Of a DNA stretch of 64,000 nucleotides, positions 1 through 8,682 are shown piece after piece. The number at the start of each line of letters is the position of its first letter. Within the stretch, counting starts at the first letter, position 1. The notes under the pieces are model-generated. The model was not told the origin of the DNA. It made no database searches and saw nothing but the letters and a program-made list of their open reading frames with translations. Source of the DNA: Pseudomonas graminis (GTDB lineage: Bacteria > Pseudomonadota > Gammaproteobacteria > Pseudomonadales > Pseudomonadaceae); contig NZ_SOCR01000009.1 in the NCBI RefSeq assembly GCF_004364335.1, forward strand, positions 128,611-192,610, read 5' to 3'. A program made the translations under genes and the position numbers.

Positions 1-1971
1 AGGTTTAACAACGCCGCCGTCCTTCATGGCAAAGCTGCGTCCCAGGGTAGTGCCGACCTTGCCCTGCACCGACTGAGTCTGGTTGGTTCTGGCCTGCATG
101 CCGTTGTCCAGCGTATAGCTGCTGCCATCGATCCAGACGCTGGACACCTGCGCGAACGGCTCGACGAAATACTCATCGCCCAGCTTTATGTGCTTGCCGA
201 CTTCCAGCGACCCGCCCAATGCCTTGCTGCTGTAATTGCCCTTGGCCTTGGTGCCATCGCTCATCGCCACCTTGGACTCGTTGTGGAACTGGTTGAGTTT
301 CAGCACGCCGTCCAGGTAATAGCCGCCCTCAGACAACCACGTGCCATACGCGCCGACGTAATAGCTGTCGACCTGACCCGATGTGCCTCGGCCGATGTCC
401 AGATCCGACTTGCTGTAACCGCCCATCAATCCGAGCAACAGCTGACCGTTGTCCACCGGCACGGGCGCATCCGCCCCGAACGACAGCCCCTGCTGCTTCT
501 GTCTGTAGTCAAGCCCGGAATCCAGCGCCGCATTGAAGCGACTGCCATAGGTACGCATCCAGCCGCCGCCCTGCTCCTGCCCACGCACTTCCCCCATGCG
601 ACTGCGCAACGTCGTCAACTCACTGTTCCACACCGTGGGTGCCGTGTTGAACAACGCCAGCGCACTTTTCGTGGAAGGACTGATCTCCTTGCCGGACCCG
701 ACGATGAACCAGTCCGTCCCCTGGCGTTCGAGCTCGTAGGAGTACACCCCAAGATCCGCCCGACCGCCCACCAGCCCGAACTCCGCGTCCCCGCCTTCGG
801 TGTGAACCACCCGAAGCGGGTCGAACTCGGCGGGGACGGCTTCGGTGCCGGTGTTCTGGATACGAAGGCGATGCCTGCCCGAGGCCTCCCCGTTTACGCT
901 GAGCAAATCGCCGTTGCCGTTGTCGAGGTTGATGCGCATATCGAACAGCCCGGAGCCGGACAGCTTGCCCAACGAAAGCGAATGGAAGCCGTCTCCAGTG
1001 AAGTCAATGCTGCCGCCGTCCAAAGACATAAAACCGATTTGGGTGGAACTGCTCATGAACCATTTTGAGTCGGAACCAATGGTCATTGAATTAATGCCAA
1101 ATCCGTTTCCTGTAAGGGTCGCCCCATTGGTGAGCCCGACGTCCAACACGCTGCCCGGATCAGAATGTAAATCACCCAGCAGCTCACTCTCGTCGATTGT
1201 GAAAGACACATGGCCGCCCTTGACGACCTCTAAAATGTTACCGTTACCTGCGGTTATGCTGGCACCATTTTTTACATGTATGTCTGTGAAGGCGTCACTA
1301 CCCGAAACATTCTCAACTTTGATGGCTGCTCCCTCAATTGATCTTAATGCTGAATGGTCGATGACTAGGCTGCCGGTATTAAAGGTTGCAGTTTGTCCAG
1401 CGACTCTTCCAGACGAAAGATATGCGCCGTTCTGGAGCCCCACCACATTGCTTCCTTTTCCGATACTCAGAGTGCCCCCGAATACGCCCACCCCCCATCC
1501 GTATCCAGAAGCGTCGGACTCCAATGCGGCCACTGATGAATTCGATATATTTATGGTGCTGAGCGCTACCGAACTAACGGCAAGGCCGCCACCCTCTATC
1601 GAGCTGTCGAGGATATTACCAACACCTCCCTCCTGGACGACGACTGCGACGTTTGAACCACCTTGAACAACTGAACCTACGATATCCAGCCATTTGCCAG
1701 CAACGATACCCTGTCTTACCAAGCCGCCATCATGGATGATAATAGTTCCACCGTATGCCATGACTCTGTCAACCGTTCCACCAGATACATCAAGCTTTCC
1801 GAATGCACCAATCGTATAAGAGTCTGGCTGATCATCAGGGCCGAGATAAATTGAGTTGTTGCCGATATCAATCCGCTCAAACTCTGACGCGCCCGCCTGC
1901 AGACAAACGAGAACACCTGCAATACTTAAGCCGAAAGACGTCACCACGTGAGGTTTAAAAAACCGTTTCAA
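1..1971 (-). CDS. Autotransporter (pertactin-type passenger plus start of outer-membrane beta-barrel), 3' part cut by window edge
   Basis: 657 codons are open from 1971 down to base 1, so the C-terminus is missing. The best start is TTG at 1971-1969, with GAGGAG a few bases upstream; an earlier TTG stops at once. The first 28 residues (basic MKRFFK, then a hydrophobic stretch ending LQAGA) form a Sec signal peptide. Residues 30 to about 400 are rich in Gly, Ser, Val and Asn with short repeating beta-strand patterns, as in a pertactin-like beta-helix passenger. From about residue 470 (WMRTYGSRF, later YYVGAYGTWL and YYLDGVLKLNQF) the sequence is that of an autotransporter barrel; about 185 of the usual 260-280 residues are visible. 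Type Va secretion and display at the outer membrane is the family role. The ligand or function of the passenger cannot be told. Divergent from the Ig-repeat genes. Confidence 0.85.
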   Translation of the reverse strand, partial: MKRFFKPHVVTSFGLSIAGVLVCLQAGASEFERIDIGNNSIYLGPDDQPDSYTIGAFGKLDVSGGTVDRVMAYGGTIIIHDGGLVRQGIVAGKWLDIVGSVVQGGSNVAVVVQEGGVGNILDSSIEGGGLAVSSVALSTINISNSSVAALESDASGYGWGVGVFGGTLSIGKGSNVVGLQNGAYLSSGRVAGQTATFNTGSLVIDHSALRSIEGAAIKVENVSGSDAFTDIHVKNGASITAGNGNILEVVKGGHVSFTIDESELLGDLHSDPGSVLDVGLTNGATLTGNGFGINSMTIGSDSKWFMSSSTQIGFMSLDGGSIDFTGDGFHSLSLGKLSGSGLFDMRINLDNGNGDLLSVNGEASGRHRLRIQNTGTEAVPAEFDPLRVVHTEGGDAEFGLVGGRADLGVYSYELERQGTDWFIVGSGKEISPSTKSALALFNTAPTVWNSELTTLRSRMGEVRGQEQGGGWMRTYGSRFNAALDSGLDYRQKQQGLSFGADAPVPVDNGQLLLGLMGGYSKSDLDIGRGTSGQVDSYYVGAYGTWLSEGGYYLDGVLKLNQFHNESKVAMSDGTKAKGNYSSKALGGSLEVGKHIKLGDEYFVEPFAQVSSVWIDGSSYTLDNGMQARTNQTQSVQGKVGTTLGRSFAMKDGGVVKP

Positions 1972-2292
1972 TTCAATCGCTCCTCTAATGAGCGGCGATC
2001 ATAGGAGCCCTAGGAATTATCAGGGAAAACTGGTTATACACAGGAAATAGTCCTCTTCCTACCGCAACGAGTTTTTTTCTTACAGACCAATCCTAGTTTG
2101 CCTGTAGGAAGTTTCGCAGAACCCTGGATTGGCTGATTTAAATAACAAAACCCCCTTGACAACGCACCATAAAATCTATTTCTTCGATAGGACTGAAGGA
2201 CAGTAAATATCTTTCAGACACGAGAACCTGACCCTAAAAATATTTAGACAAGGTTCCATTTGCAATCAGAGAAACGAATAACGGTGACTTAA
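1972..2292. other. AT-rich divergent intergenic region
   Basis: 321 bp separate the autotransporter from the Ig-repeat genes. The stretch is clearly richer in A and T than the core genes. A TTGACA hexamer lies at 2156-2161 but has no -10 at a usual distance, so I do not call a promoter. Both divergent promoters should lie here. No open frame is credible. Confidence 0.5.
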
Positions 2293-4134
2293 ATGTGCAA
2301 GACCAGAACACACTCTACGGCCAAAAGCCCTTATAAAATGCGAACAGCGGAACTGGAATTACCGATCCCTCACGTTCCTTTGGCTGATCCCATCGATGGA
2401 CTTATTAAAACTCAAGATCTTATCGATGATGTGACTGTCGAGATCACCGTTTGGGAAGGAGCAAAGCCAAACGATTCCCTGCATCTGACCCTCAACGGTT
2501 TTACAGTTGGACAACTGTACACACTTGATAACCCTGTTGAGGGCGCAATTATCGAGCTCGCTATACCTGTGGATACAGAATTGACAACCGATGGAGTCTA
2601 CAGACTGCGGTATGTGACCAGCTCATTTCCTGGCGGTAATACGGCGGAATCGCCTGTGGTGGACATTAAAGTCGACAGAACCGCACCTGGGGCACACCAG
2701 CTCGGGTATATGGATTTCCCTGAAGAGGCGAAGGACGGTCTCACCGCAGCAGAACTCGAAGCCATGGGTGACACGCTGACAGGTCGCATCTACGGATACA
2801 CCGGTTTGAGCGGGGGCGACACCATTTTTACTTACTGGGGGAGTACCCCGGGCCCCGAAATTGTTCTGACCGGCAACGAAAATGGCGATAACCCTATCGA
2901 AGTACCTTTTGACAAAGCTTTTTTGTTGTCACTGGGAAACAATCCTGGAGCAACGTATTACAAGATCAAAGACCGAGCTGGTAACCTCTCGGCCCCATCT
3001 AGAGAGGTAACTATCACGTTATTTCTGACAGAGGTCATCACTGATCTTTCGCCTCCAGTCGTTGAGAAGTATGACGGTTTGATCGACTACACCGACGCAC
3101 TTTCCAATGTGAAGGTGGATATTCCATCCACCGCTATTCTGCAAGACGGGGATGAGGTACTTTTGCGATGGGGCCCGATTCCAATTGGCCCATACCCGGT
3201 AGACGAAGAAGATTTTAGCCAAGAATTTGTCTTAATATTCGATGTTGCGTACGCGACCATTGCGCAGGCGGGTGATGGGATACGTCAATTACGTTACGAC
3301 GTAATGCGCAACGGACACTTGGTAGGAGTTTCGGAAACAGTCGATGTAAATGTCAAAATTGAACTGCCTGTACCCGGCACTCTAGAAAAGCCCACCATCA
3401 AGGGTGGCAGTAGCACTCCGAGTGCTGAGGACAACGTCATTGACGAAAACGACTTCGAACTTGATGCTACAGTTATCCTTAGCTGGAACGAAAACTTCAA
3501 CGCCGGAGAGAGCATTCAAATCAATTGGGGCGGACAAGAGGTTTTAACTCCTCCATACACTATTACCAATTCCGACACTGCGGCAGGACGACCACTACTG
3601 TTAACCATTCCAAATTCGAAATTTAAACCTATTGGGACCGGAACCGACATTCGCGTCTACTACACGATCTCACAACCAGGCAATCCCAACCAGTCAATCT
3701 CTGAAGAGCGCGGAATCATTGTGCGATCCAAGGATGAGCTTCCGGGTGGGTCTGATGGTTTGGATGCTCCTCAATTTGAGCAATTAAATTCTAACGGAGC
3801 AATCAACAGAGAGAATTCTGTGAATGGAGCTCCGATGTACATCAAGCCATTTCTGAACATCAGCGCGGGGCAAACAATCGTTTTCACATATGAGGCGTAT
3901 AGCGATCTGGTATCTGATGAGCTCAGTTTCGCATGGACTCATACGTCCGCACCGCTTACTTATCAGCAGGTCATTGATGGATACAGATTTTCCGTCCCCC
4001 GTAGCGAACTAATGCGCCACTGCTACGGCCACGCGGAAGCAACATACCAAGTGATCAGTGACAAAGGCACTGGCAATTCGAAACGGGCGAACGCTTACGT
4101 CGACCTTCGTGTTGCGGGCGTTTGCGCCGCTTAA
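2293..4134 (+). CDS. Protein of repeated Ig-like modules, 613 aa, function unknown
   Basis: The ATG at 2293 is preceded by GGTGA five bases upstream. The protein consists of about five modules of 105-120 residues, each opening with a proline-rich strand and an acidic D/N-rich turn, followed by patterns such as GDTIFTYWG, GDEVLLRWG and GESIQINWGG. These begin near residues 23, 133, 250, 357 and 490. The hydrophobic-alternating pattern with a conserved W-G fits immunoglobulin-like beta-sandwiches. No signal peptide, membrane segment or lipobox is visible at the N-terminus (MCKTRTHSTAKS), which is odd for a protein of this architecture. It is paralogous to the next gene and lies 48 bp before it. 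Base composition is AT-rich compared with the core, which suggests acquisition by transfer. The role is not known; a surface or secreted adhesive function is only an inference from fold. Confidence 0.8.
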   Translation: MCKTRTHSTAKSPYKMRTAELELPIPHVPLADPIDGLIKTQDLIDDVTVEITVWEGAKPNDSLHLTLNGFTVGQLYTLDNPVEGAIIELAIPVDTELTTDGVYRLRYVTSSFPGGNTAESPVVDIKVDRTAPGAHQLGYMDFPEEAKDGLTAAELEAMGDTLTGRIYGYTGLSGGDTIFTYWGSTPGPEIVLTGNENGDNPIEVPFDKAFLLSLGNNPGATYYKIKDRAGNLSAPSREVTITLFLTEVITDLSPPVVEKYDGLIDYTDALSNVKVDIPSTAILQDGDEVLLRWGPIPIGPYPVDEEDFSQEFVLIFDVAYATIAQAGDGIRQLRYDVMRNGHLVGVSETVDVNVKIELPVPGTLEKPTIKGGSSTPSAEDNVIDENDFELDATVILSWNENFNAGESIQINWGGQEVLTPPYTITNSDTAAGRPLLLTIPNSKFKPIGTGTDIRVYYTISQPGNPNQSISEERGIIVRSKDELPGGSDGLDAPQFEQLNSNGAINRENSVNGAPMYIKPFLNISAGQTIVFTYEAYSDLVSDELSFAWTHTSAPLTYQQVIDGYRFSVPRSELMRHCYGHAEATYQVISDKGTGNSKRANAYVDLRVAGVCAA

Positions 4135-4140
4135 TAAATC

Positions 4141-4166
4141 GGCGGGCCATTGGCCCGCCATCTTTT
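4141..4166 (+). terminator. Hairpin with T-rich tail between the two Ig-repeat genes
   Basis: GGCGGGCCA at 4141-4149 is perfectly complementary to TGGCCCGCC at 4151-4159 and is followed by ATCTTTT. It begins 7 bp after the upstream stop codon. The ribosome-binding site of the next gene (GAAGGA, 4168-4173) starts right behind the T tract, so the hairpin lies in the leader of the second gene. It can act as a partial terminator or attenuator. Confidence 0.6.
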
Positions 4167-4182
4167 AGAAGGAATATCCCAT

Positions 4183-7128
4183 ATGCAAAACAATAAGGGC
4201 GTCACGCTACCAAACCCGACGATTTTGAGCTTTGATCATGCCGGAATCGGTGACGTCGATGTAGCGGACCCCGCGAAACCATTGGAGGTACTGGTAGGCC
4301 CTTTAAAGCTTAGCCCCAAGGACAAGATCGAGCTGTACTGGGGAGCAAACGAAGCACCCGTATCGTCTTATACACATACATCGGATTCGGCCATTAGTGA
4401 CGGAATTTTTACGCTGTTCGTTGATACCCATTGGATAGAGCCCGGCCAGACTGACGTTAGGTACATCTACACTCCGTTTCCTTCGGCGATACCTGAGCAG
4501 TCCAATATAATTCACGTATTGGCCAAGCTTGATATTCCGGGAGGAAAGGACCCAAACCCCGCTACGCCGTACGAAAACGAATCGCTTGCAAAGCCGATTG
4601 TATCCCCACCCGGCATCATCACCTCCCCTGAAGGGGTTTCGGTTGAAATCGCCCCATACAAGAACATGGCCGTCGGCGACGACGTCAAATTGTCATGGCA
4701 TGGGCAATTCGTCCGAATGGTCATCATGGGTGAAGCTGAGATCGGTAAGCCAATTATCATTCAGGTACCTAAAGGCGCCATCGAATTCGCGGGCAGTTCG
4801 GACATGATCGAAGTCCGCTATGAAATTCGCGACGTCGTGAATAACTGGTCGCGCTGGTCACTGCCGACCTATGCGCAGGTGGAAATTGGACGAGATACCT
4901 TACCGGCACCGGTCGCACCGCAGGCGCCTGACATGGAGCTTGATCTTGAAAAACTCGCCGGCTCGCCCGTCCAGATTCTGGTGCTGTCTAACCCGCAGAT
5001 CGCTAAAGACGATGAGGTCATGTTGTCGGTAGAACGTGAGACGGGCTCGGGCATGCCTCTGCCCACCTATCGAACAACGAAAGTGGTTCAGAACCCCTTC
5101 GGATTTTTGGATTTTTCGCTCCCAAATGATCTTTTCCAACCGATCAGCCAAGGTCGCGCTCGAATCAAGTATCGGGTAATGAAAACCACCGGCCAGGCAC
5201 TGATATCAAAAAATCTACCGTTGAAAATCATCGGCAAGATGATGGAACTGGATCCGCCGAGAATTCCCTTGGCCGAGCAAAACGAAGGGGTACTGGACCC
5301 CACTGCTCATAACGTATTGGTTGAGGTCCCCCCTTACTACTTCATGCTTCCTGGCCAAGATGTGAATCTTGTGTGGATGGGGAAAACGGCCGGCGGCGGA
5401 AACGTCATGTACGAGGAGCGTAAGAATCTCAGCTATGGTGATATCGGCAATACGTTGCAGTACGCGATTCCCGACATGAAGGTCAACGCACTGGCTGGCG
5501 GCTCATTGGAGGTTTACTACACCGTTACTTCATTCGAGCGGGAGTTCTTCAAGTCGCCCGTACTGAATGTGCTGGTTGGCGATGACACTGGAGCTTCCTT
5601 TCCAGCGCCCTCAATCGATGAACTGGACAGCAGTGGCGTACTGGACCCCGCAAACATTGCCCTGGAAGCGACAGTACGTATCGCACGGTATCCGGGCATG
5701 GCAGTGAATGATCAGGTCACACTGCATTGGGACGGCCAAGGATCCAGCGGTAGTTACACTGATTTCACCGTAATTAATAGCGGTACCGTCAGCAGAGAAG
5801 TGATTTTCAGGGTCAACAAGCGTGTCGTAGAGGCCAATACAAACAGCGAAGTGACCGCTTGGTACGAAGTCGACCGGGGCACTCAAAAGTTCGTCTCCGC
5901 ACAACTGCGATTCCGTGTCGGTAGCATGGTCTACGCGCCGTTGCCCGATCCCACCGTCAAAGAAGCCAAAGGCGACACGCTCGATCCTGCTGATGCACCC
6001 AGCGGCGCGACAGTCTTGATTGCTTCCGATGCGAATCTGCAGGCTGGCGATACCGTTGAAACTCGCTGGAGCGGTCCAAAGGGCAGCGGGACAAAGATCA
6101 ACGTCATCACGATCGAGGAGGCATATCGAGAACTATCGGTCGTGTTTGCTAGCCAATTGGTGAGTGCAAACGATGGTCAAACAGTTAACGTCTCTTACAC
6201 CGTGCAACGCGCTGGTGGCTTGCAACAGTCCGAGGTCGTGAGCCTGCAAATTATGAGTTCAGTGCTTGATCTGCCGGCACCTGCCGTGGATTCAGTCGGC
6301 GCTGACGGAATTTTGCGGCCTACATTGATTCCGGAATCTGGCGCAACTGTTCGCGTCAGTTACCGCAACATGGCGCCTGAGGATCGTGTCACCACTCGCT
6401 GGTCTAGCGTCTCGACATTTGATACCGCCACGCAAACGGTTGGAGAACAACGCGCTCTCGTCTTCAATGTGCCTAAAGCACAGATCTCTGCAGCTGAAGG
6501 AAGTACGGCAACAGTGAGCTATGAAGTCATACGAAACGGCGTACCTCGACGCTCAGAAGAACTGTCACTCAATGTTCTCAAAGGTCTGGAATTCGACACA
6601 TCACCGGCCACTTTGGGCGGAAAGATTTATCTGCTTCCGGGACATCCCGAACTGCTTCCGTCATTCCCGACCGGAACTACGATCAAGCGGGTAGCAGCCG
6701 GCGGTAAACCACCTTATACCTACTCATCCAGCATGCCGAACGTGGCACATGTTGACTCAACAGGCCTGGTCTCGGTACGCAGCAGGGGCGGCTCAATCAT
6801 TACGGCGACCGACGCTGCAGGCGAGAGCAAAAGTTTCACCGTCTCCGTCACCGGCGTCATCGAATGCCACGGCGTGGGCTCTGGCAATTACACGCAGATG
6901 TCCAACGCCGCCAACCGCATCGGCGGGCGTATCCCGAGCATCCACGAGCTGATCGAGATCTACAACGCCTACGGCAACCGCTGGCCGATGGGCAACGCTA
7001 ACTACTGGTCTTCCACCGTTGCCAAGAACTTGCTCGGCGCGAAGTGGTACTACGTGAAGAACCTCAACACCGGCAAGGATTACAAACTGCTCCACATCAA
7101 TTCCAGCCTGGGCGTCGCGATTCGCTGA
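4183..7128 (+). CDS. Large Ig-like repeat protein with Big_2 module and C-terminal lectin-like domain, 981 aa
   Basis: I take ATG 4183 as start because GAAGGA lies 9 bases upstream; a TTG at 4150 is in frame but sits inside the hairpin. Modules of about 105-118 residues repeat near residues 20, 134, 239, 353, 471, 586 and 696, with a recurring acidic start (GVLDP, DTLDP, GILRP) and a later W-x-G (LHWDG, TRWSG). Residues about 805-890 look like a bacterial Ig-like group 2 (Big_2) domain with SSMPNVAHVDSTGLV and SVRSRGGSIITATDAAG. The last 90 residues (RIPSIHELIEIYNAYGNRW, then NYWSST) resemble the C-terminal lectin-like domain found on some invasin/intimin-type proteins. As in its upstream paralogue, no signal peptide or anchor is seen. 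The last 400 bp are more GC-rich than the repeats. An adhesin-like role is inferred, and the export route is unknown. Confidence 0.8.
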   Translation: MQNNKGVTLPNPTILSFDHAGIGDVDVADPAKPLEVLVGPLKLSPKDKIELYWGANEAPVSSYTHTSDSAISDGIFTLFVDTHWIEPGQTDVRYIYTPFPSAIPEQSNIIHVLAKLDIPGGKDPNPATPYENESLAKPIVSPPGIITSPEGVSVEIAPYKNMAVGDDVKLSWHGQFVRMVIMGEAEIGKPIIIQVPKGAIEFAGSSDMIEVRYEIRDVVNNWSRWSLPTYAQVEIGRDTLPAPVAPQAPDMELDLEKLAGSPVQILVLSNPQIAKDDEVMLSVERETGSGMPLPTYRTTKVVQNPFGFLDFSLPNDLFQPISQGRARIKYRVMKTTGQALISKNLPLKIIGKMMELDPPRIPLAEQNEGVLDPTAHNVLVEVPPYYFMLPGQDVNLVWMGKTAGGGNVMYEERKNLSYGDIGNTLQYAIPDMKVNALAGGSLEVYYTVTSFEREFFKSPVLNVLVGDDTGASFPAPSIDELDSSGVLDPANIALEATVRIARYPGMAVNDQVTLHWDGQGSSGSYTDFTVINSGTVSREVIFRVNKRVVEANTNSEVTAWYEVDRGTQKFVSAQLRFRVGSMVYAPLPDPTVKEAKGDTLDPADAPSGATVLIASDANLQAGDTVETRWSGPKGSGTKINVITIEEAYRELSVVFASQLVSANDGQTVNVSYTVQRAGGLQQSEVVSLQIMSSVLDLPAPAVDSVGADGILRPTLIPESGATVRVSYRNMAPEDRVTTRWSSVSTFDTATQTVGEQRALVFNVPKAQISAAEGSTATVSYEVIRNGVPRRSEELSLNVLKGLEFDTSPATLGGKIYLLPGHPELLPSFPTGTTIKRVAAGGKPPYTYSSSMPNVAHVDSTGLVSVRSRGGSIITATDAAGESKSFTVSVTGVIECHGVGSGNYTQMSNAANRIGGRIPSIHELIEIYNAYGNRWPMGNANYWSSTVAKNLLGAKWYYVKNLNTGKDYKLLHINSSLGVAIR

Positions 7129-7183
7129 TCCGCCCCTCCCACAGCGATGCAAGCCTCACACGTGTAAGCAGCACCCCCTTTCA

Positions 7184-7212
7184 AAGACGTCGTCGCTACC
7201 CGGCGGCGTCTT
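7184..7212 (+). terminator. Probable intrinsic terminator after the Ig-repeat genes
   Basis: The transcript can form a 12-bp stem between 7184-7195 and 7201-7212 (AAGACGTCGTCG against CGGCGGCGTCTT, with two G-U pairs) closing a 5-nt loop. The right arm ends in TT followed by AATAAG, so the U tract is poor. It lies 55 bp after the stop of the 981-aa protein. Confidence 0.5.
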
Positions 7213-7269
7213 AATAAGTGCAGTGCGCCGACACCGCCCCTAAAACCCGATCACGGAAACCCCGTAAAA

Positions 7270-7767
7270 ATGCTCGCGAAACCACCTCTTCAACGCCCGC
7301 AGGCGCCGGCGGCACTCGGCACCTTCAGCGCCACGGTCAACGGCCACCCGTTCATCACCCACAGCCTGAGCGCCATGGCGTGCCTGCGCCCGGGCCGGTC
7401 GGATCCGCTCACGTGCCGAATCTGGAAGATCCTCGCCACCGGCACGGTTCGCCGACACCGCACCATGATCGGCCTGTTTATCGACCACACGGTGCAGCCC
7501 GGCAGCTACAACCTGTTGCGCAACGAACAGATCACCGTCATCTATCACCTCACGCCCACGCGAATGGCGAAGATTTATCACTCACGCGATCTGCAGCAAG
7601 GCAACCTGACGCTGCTGGGCTGCGATGCAGCAGCCGGAGCGCTGCACGGCAACTTCGAGTTTGCCGTCCCGACCAAGAACTTCCACGTAACCGAGGGCCT
7701 GTTCGACCTGGTTTGCGACATGAACGCCGACGAACACCCCGCTATCCGATCAGCCGGTGCGCCATAA
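7270..7767 (+). CDS. Hypothetical protein, 165 aa
   Basis: The open frame starts with ATG 7270; no clear ribosome-binding site is visible, and ATG 7375 is an alternative. The product (FSATVNGHPFITHSLSAM; IDHTVQPGSYNLL; a C-terminal part LHGNFEFAVPTKNFHVTEG) has no signal peptide or membrane segment. It looks like a small beta-rich protein, in which a ligand or lipocalin-like calyx would be possible. I do not recognise the family. It follows the Ig-repeat pair in the same direction, separated by a terminator-like hairpin, and its last 26 bp overlap the 3' end of the convergent hydrolase gene. That overlap and the codon pattern support a real gene, but only moderately. Confidence 0.55.
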   Translation: MLAKPPLQRPQAPAALGTFSATVNGHPFITHSLSAMACLRPGRSDPLTCRIWKILATGTVRRHRTMIGLFIDHTVQPGSYNLLRNEQITVIYHLTPTRMAKIYHSRDLQQGNLTLLGCDAAAGALHGNFEFAVPTKNFHVTEGLFDLVCDMNADEHPAIRSAGAP

Positions 7768-8431
7768 GCCCGGCGATGTCCTGCATGCACGCTTCGACAC
7801 TGAGGCCCGATGATTTCAACGGCTTGAGGTCATGGTTGGCGGTCGGCACCCAGTGCACATCGATGTTCTCCGACAGCTCGTACCCTTCAACCGCCTGCCG
7901 ATTGCCCAGCGCATCCCGCTCGCCCTGAACGATCAGCGTCGGCGTCCGCAGCTCCGCCAGATGCACGACCCGCGGCTTCTCGGGTTTACCCGCCGCGTAG
8001 AACGGATAGCCCAGGCAGAACAATCCGTCGGCTTCGACGTCGTCAGCGATGACGCTGGCCATGCGTCCGCCCATGGATTTGCCACCGATCGCCACTCGCC
8101 CGCTCACACCCGCACGCACCGCGGCGTACACCTCATGCCAGCACTCCAGCAACTTCGGCTGAGGATTGGGAGGTCGTCTGCGCCCATCGATTCGGCGCTG
8201 GGCCATGTAGGGGAATTCAAAGCGCAGCACGCCAATTCCCAAGGTCGCCAGACGCGTGGCGATGTCGTTCATGAAGTCGCTGTCCATCGGGGCACCCGCG
8301 CCGTGGGCGAGAATCAGCGTCGAGGGCTCGTCCGCCGTCGGGCCGATTGGCGGGTTCCAGACCCAGCCCTGTTCTTGCGACAGCTGCGCGCAGTGATCGG
8401 CTGCTCGCTTCGCCGCCTGTTGTTTGCTCAT
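7742..8431 (-). CDS. Alpha/beta hydrolase of the KANL3/Tex30 family
   Basis: 229 aa from ATG 8431 (MSKQQAAKRA). The fold is shown by LILAHGAGAPMDSDFM (oxyanion-side HGAG), the nucleophile elbow GGKSMGGR with the serine in G-K-S-M-G, the acidic residue in QGERDALG, and the histidine in TANHDLKP near the C-terminus. Serine, aspartate and histidine are therefore all present in canonical order. Length matches the small cytoplasmic hydrolases of this family; the substrate is unknown. An in-frame extension upstream to 8503 lacks a good start context. It overlaps the 3' end of the 165-aa gene and is transcribed towards it. Confidence 0.85.
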   Translation of the reverse strand: MSKQQAAKRAADHCAQLSQEQGWVWNPPIGPTADEPSTLILAHGAGAPMDSDFMNDIATRLATLGIGVLRFEFPYMAQRRIDGRRRPPNPQPKLLECWHEVYAAVRAGVSGRVAIGGKSMGGRMASVIADDVEADGLFCLGYPFYAAGKPEKPRVVHLAELRTPTLIVQGERDALGNRQAVEGYELSENIDVHWVPTANHDLKPLKSSGLSVEACMQDIAGLMAHRLIG

Positions 8432-8442
8432 GCAGGTCTCTT

Positions 8443-8682
8443 CTACCAAAACATCGACCACCCGCCGATTGAGGCGAGCACCACGGCCTGCAGTATGCAG
8501 CACGTCGGCGTGTCATGACCCTGCCCGCCGATTGCCCTGTCCCGACAGCCCAGGTTCAGCTCCCAGGCATTAGTCTGGTTTGGCACTTCGGCAACGAGCA
8601 CCGAACCCTGAGCGCCCCAACCTGCACACAACCGGGCGGTTTCATCGACGGTATATGCTTTTTGTCCGCTCCGGACGATCAT
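8443..8682 (-). CDS. Possible small protein, 79 aa, unrecognised
   Basis: An open frame from ATG 8682 reads MIVRSGQKAYTVDETAR and has a cysteine-containing middle. It ends 11 bp before the start of the alpha/beta hydrolase and could be cotranscribed with it. There is no convincing ribosome-binding site and I do not recognise a family. Its only special feature is the perfect TTGTATACAA palindrome about 80 bp upstream, the same sequence that marks the purine catabolism promoters at 55.2 and 58.3 kb. It may be a chance frame. Confidence 0.3.
   Translation of the reverse strand: MIVRSGQKAYTVDETARLCAGWGAQGSVLVAEVPNQTNAWELNLGCRDRAIGGQGHDTPTCCILQAVVLASIGGWSMFW

Noticed and set aside
190..1666. Long plus-strand open frames across the autotransporter gene
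   Set aside because: They are antisense to a continuous minus-strand frame with signal peptide, passenger and barrel patterns; the plus frames show no family features.
2156..2184. TTGACA as promoter of the first Ig-repeat gene
   Set aside because: No acceptable -10 hexamer at 15-19 bp; the TAAAAT at 2170 is only 8 bp away.
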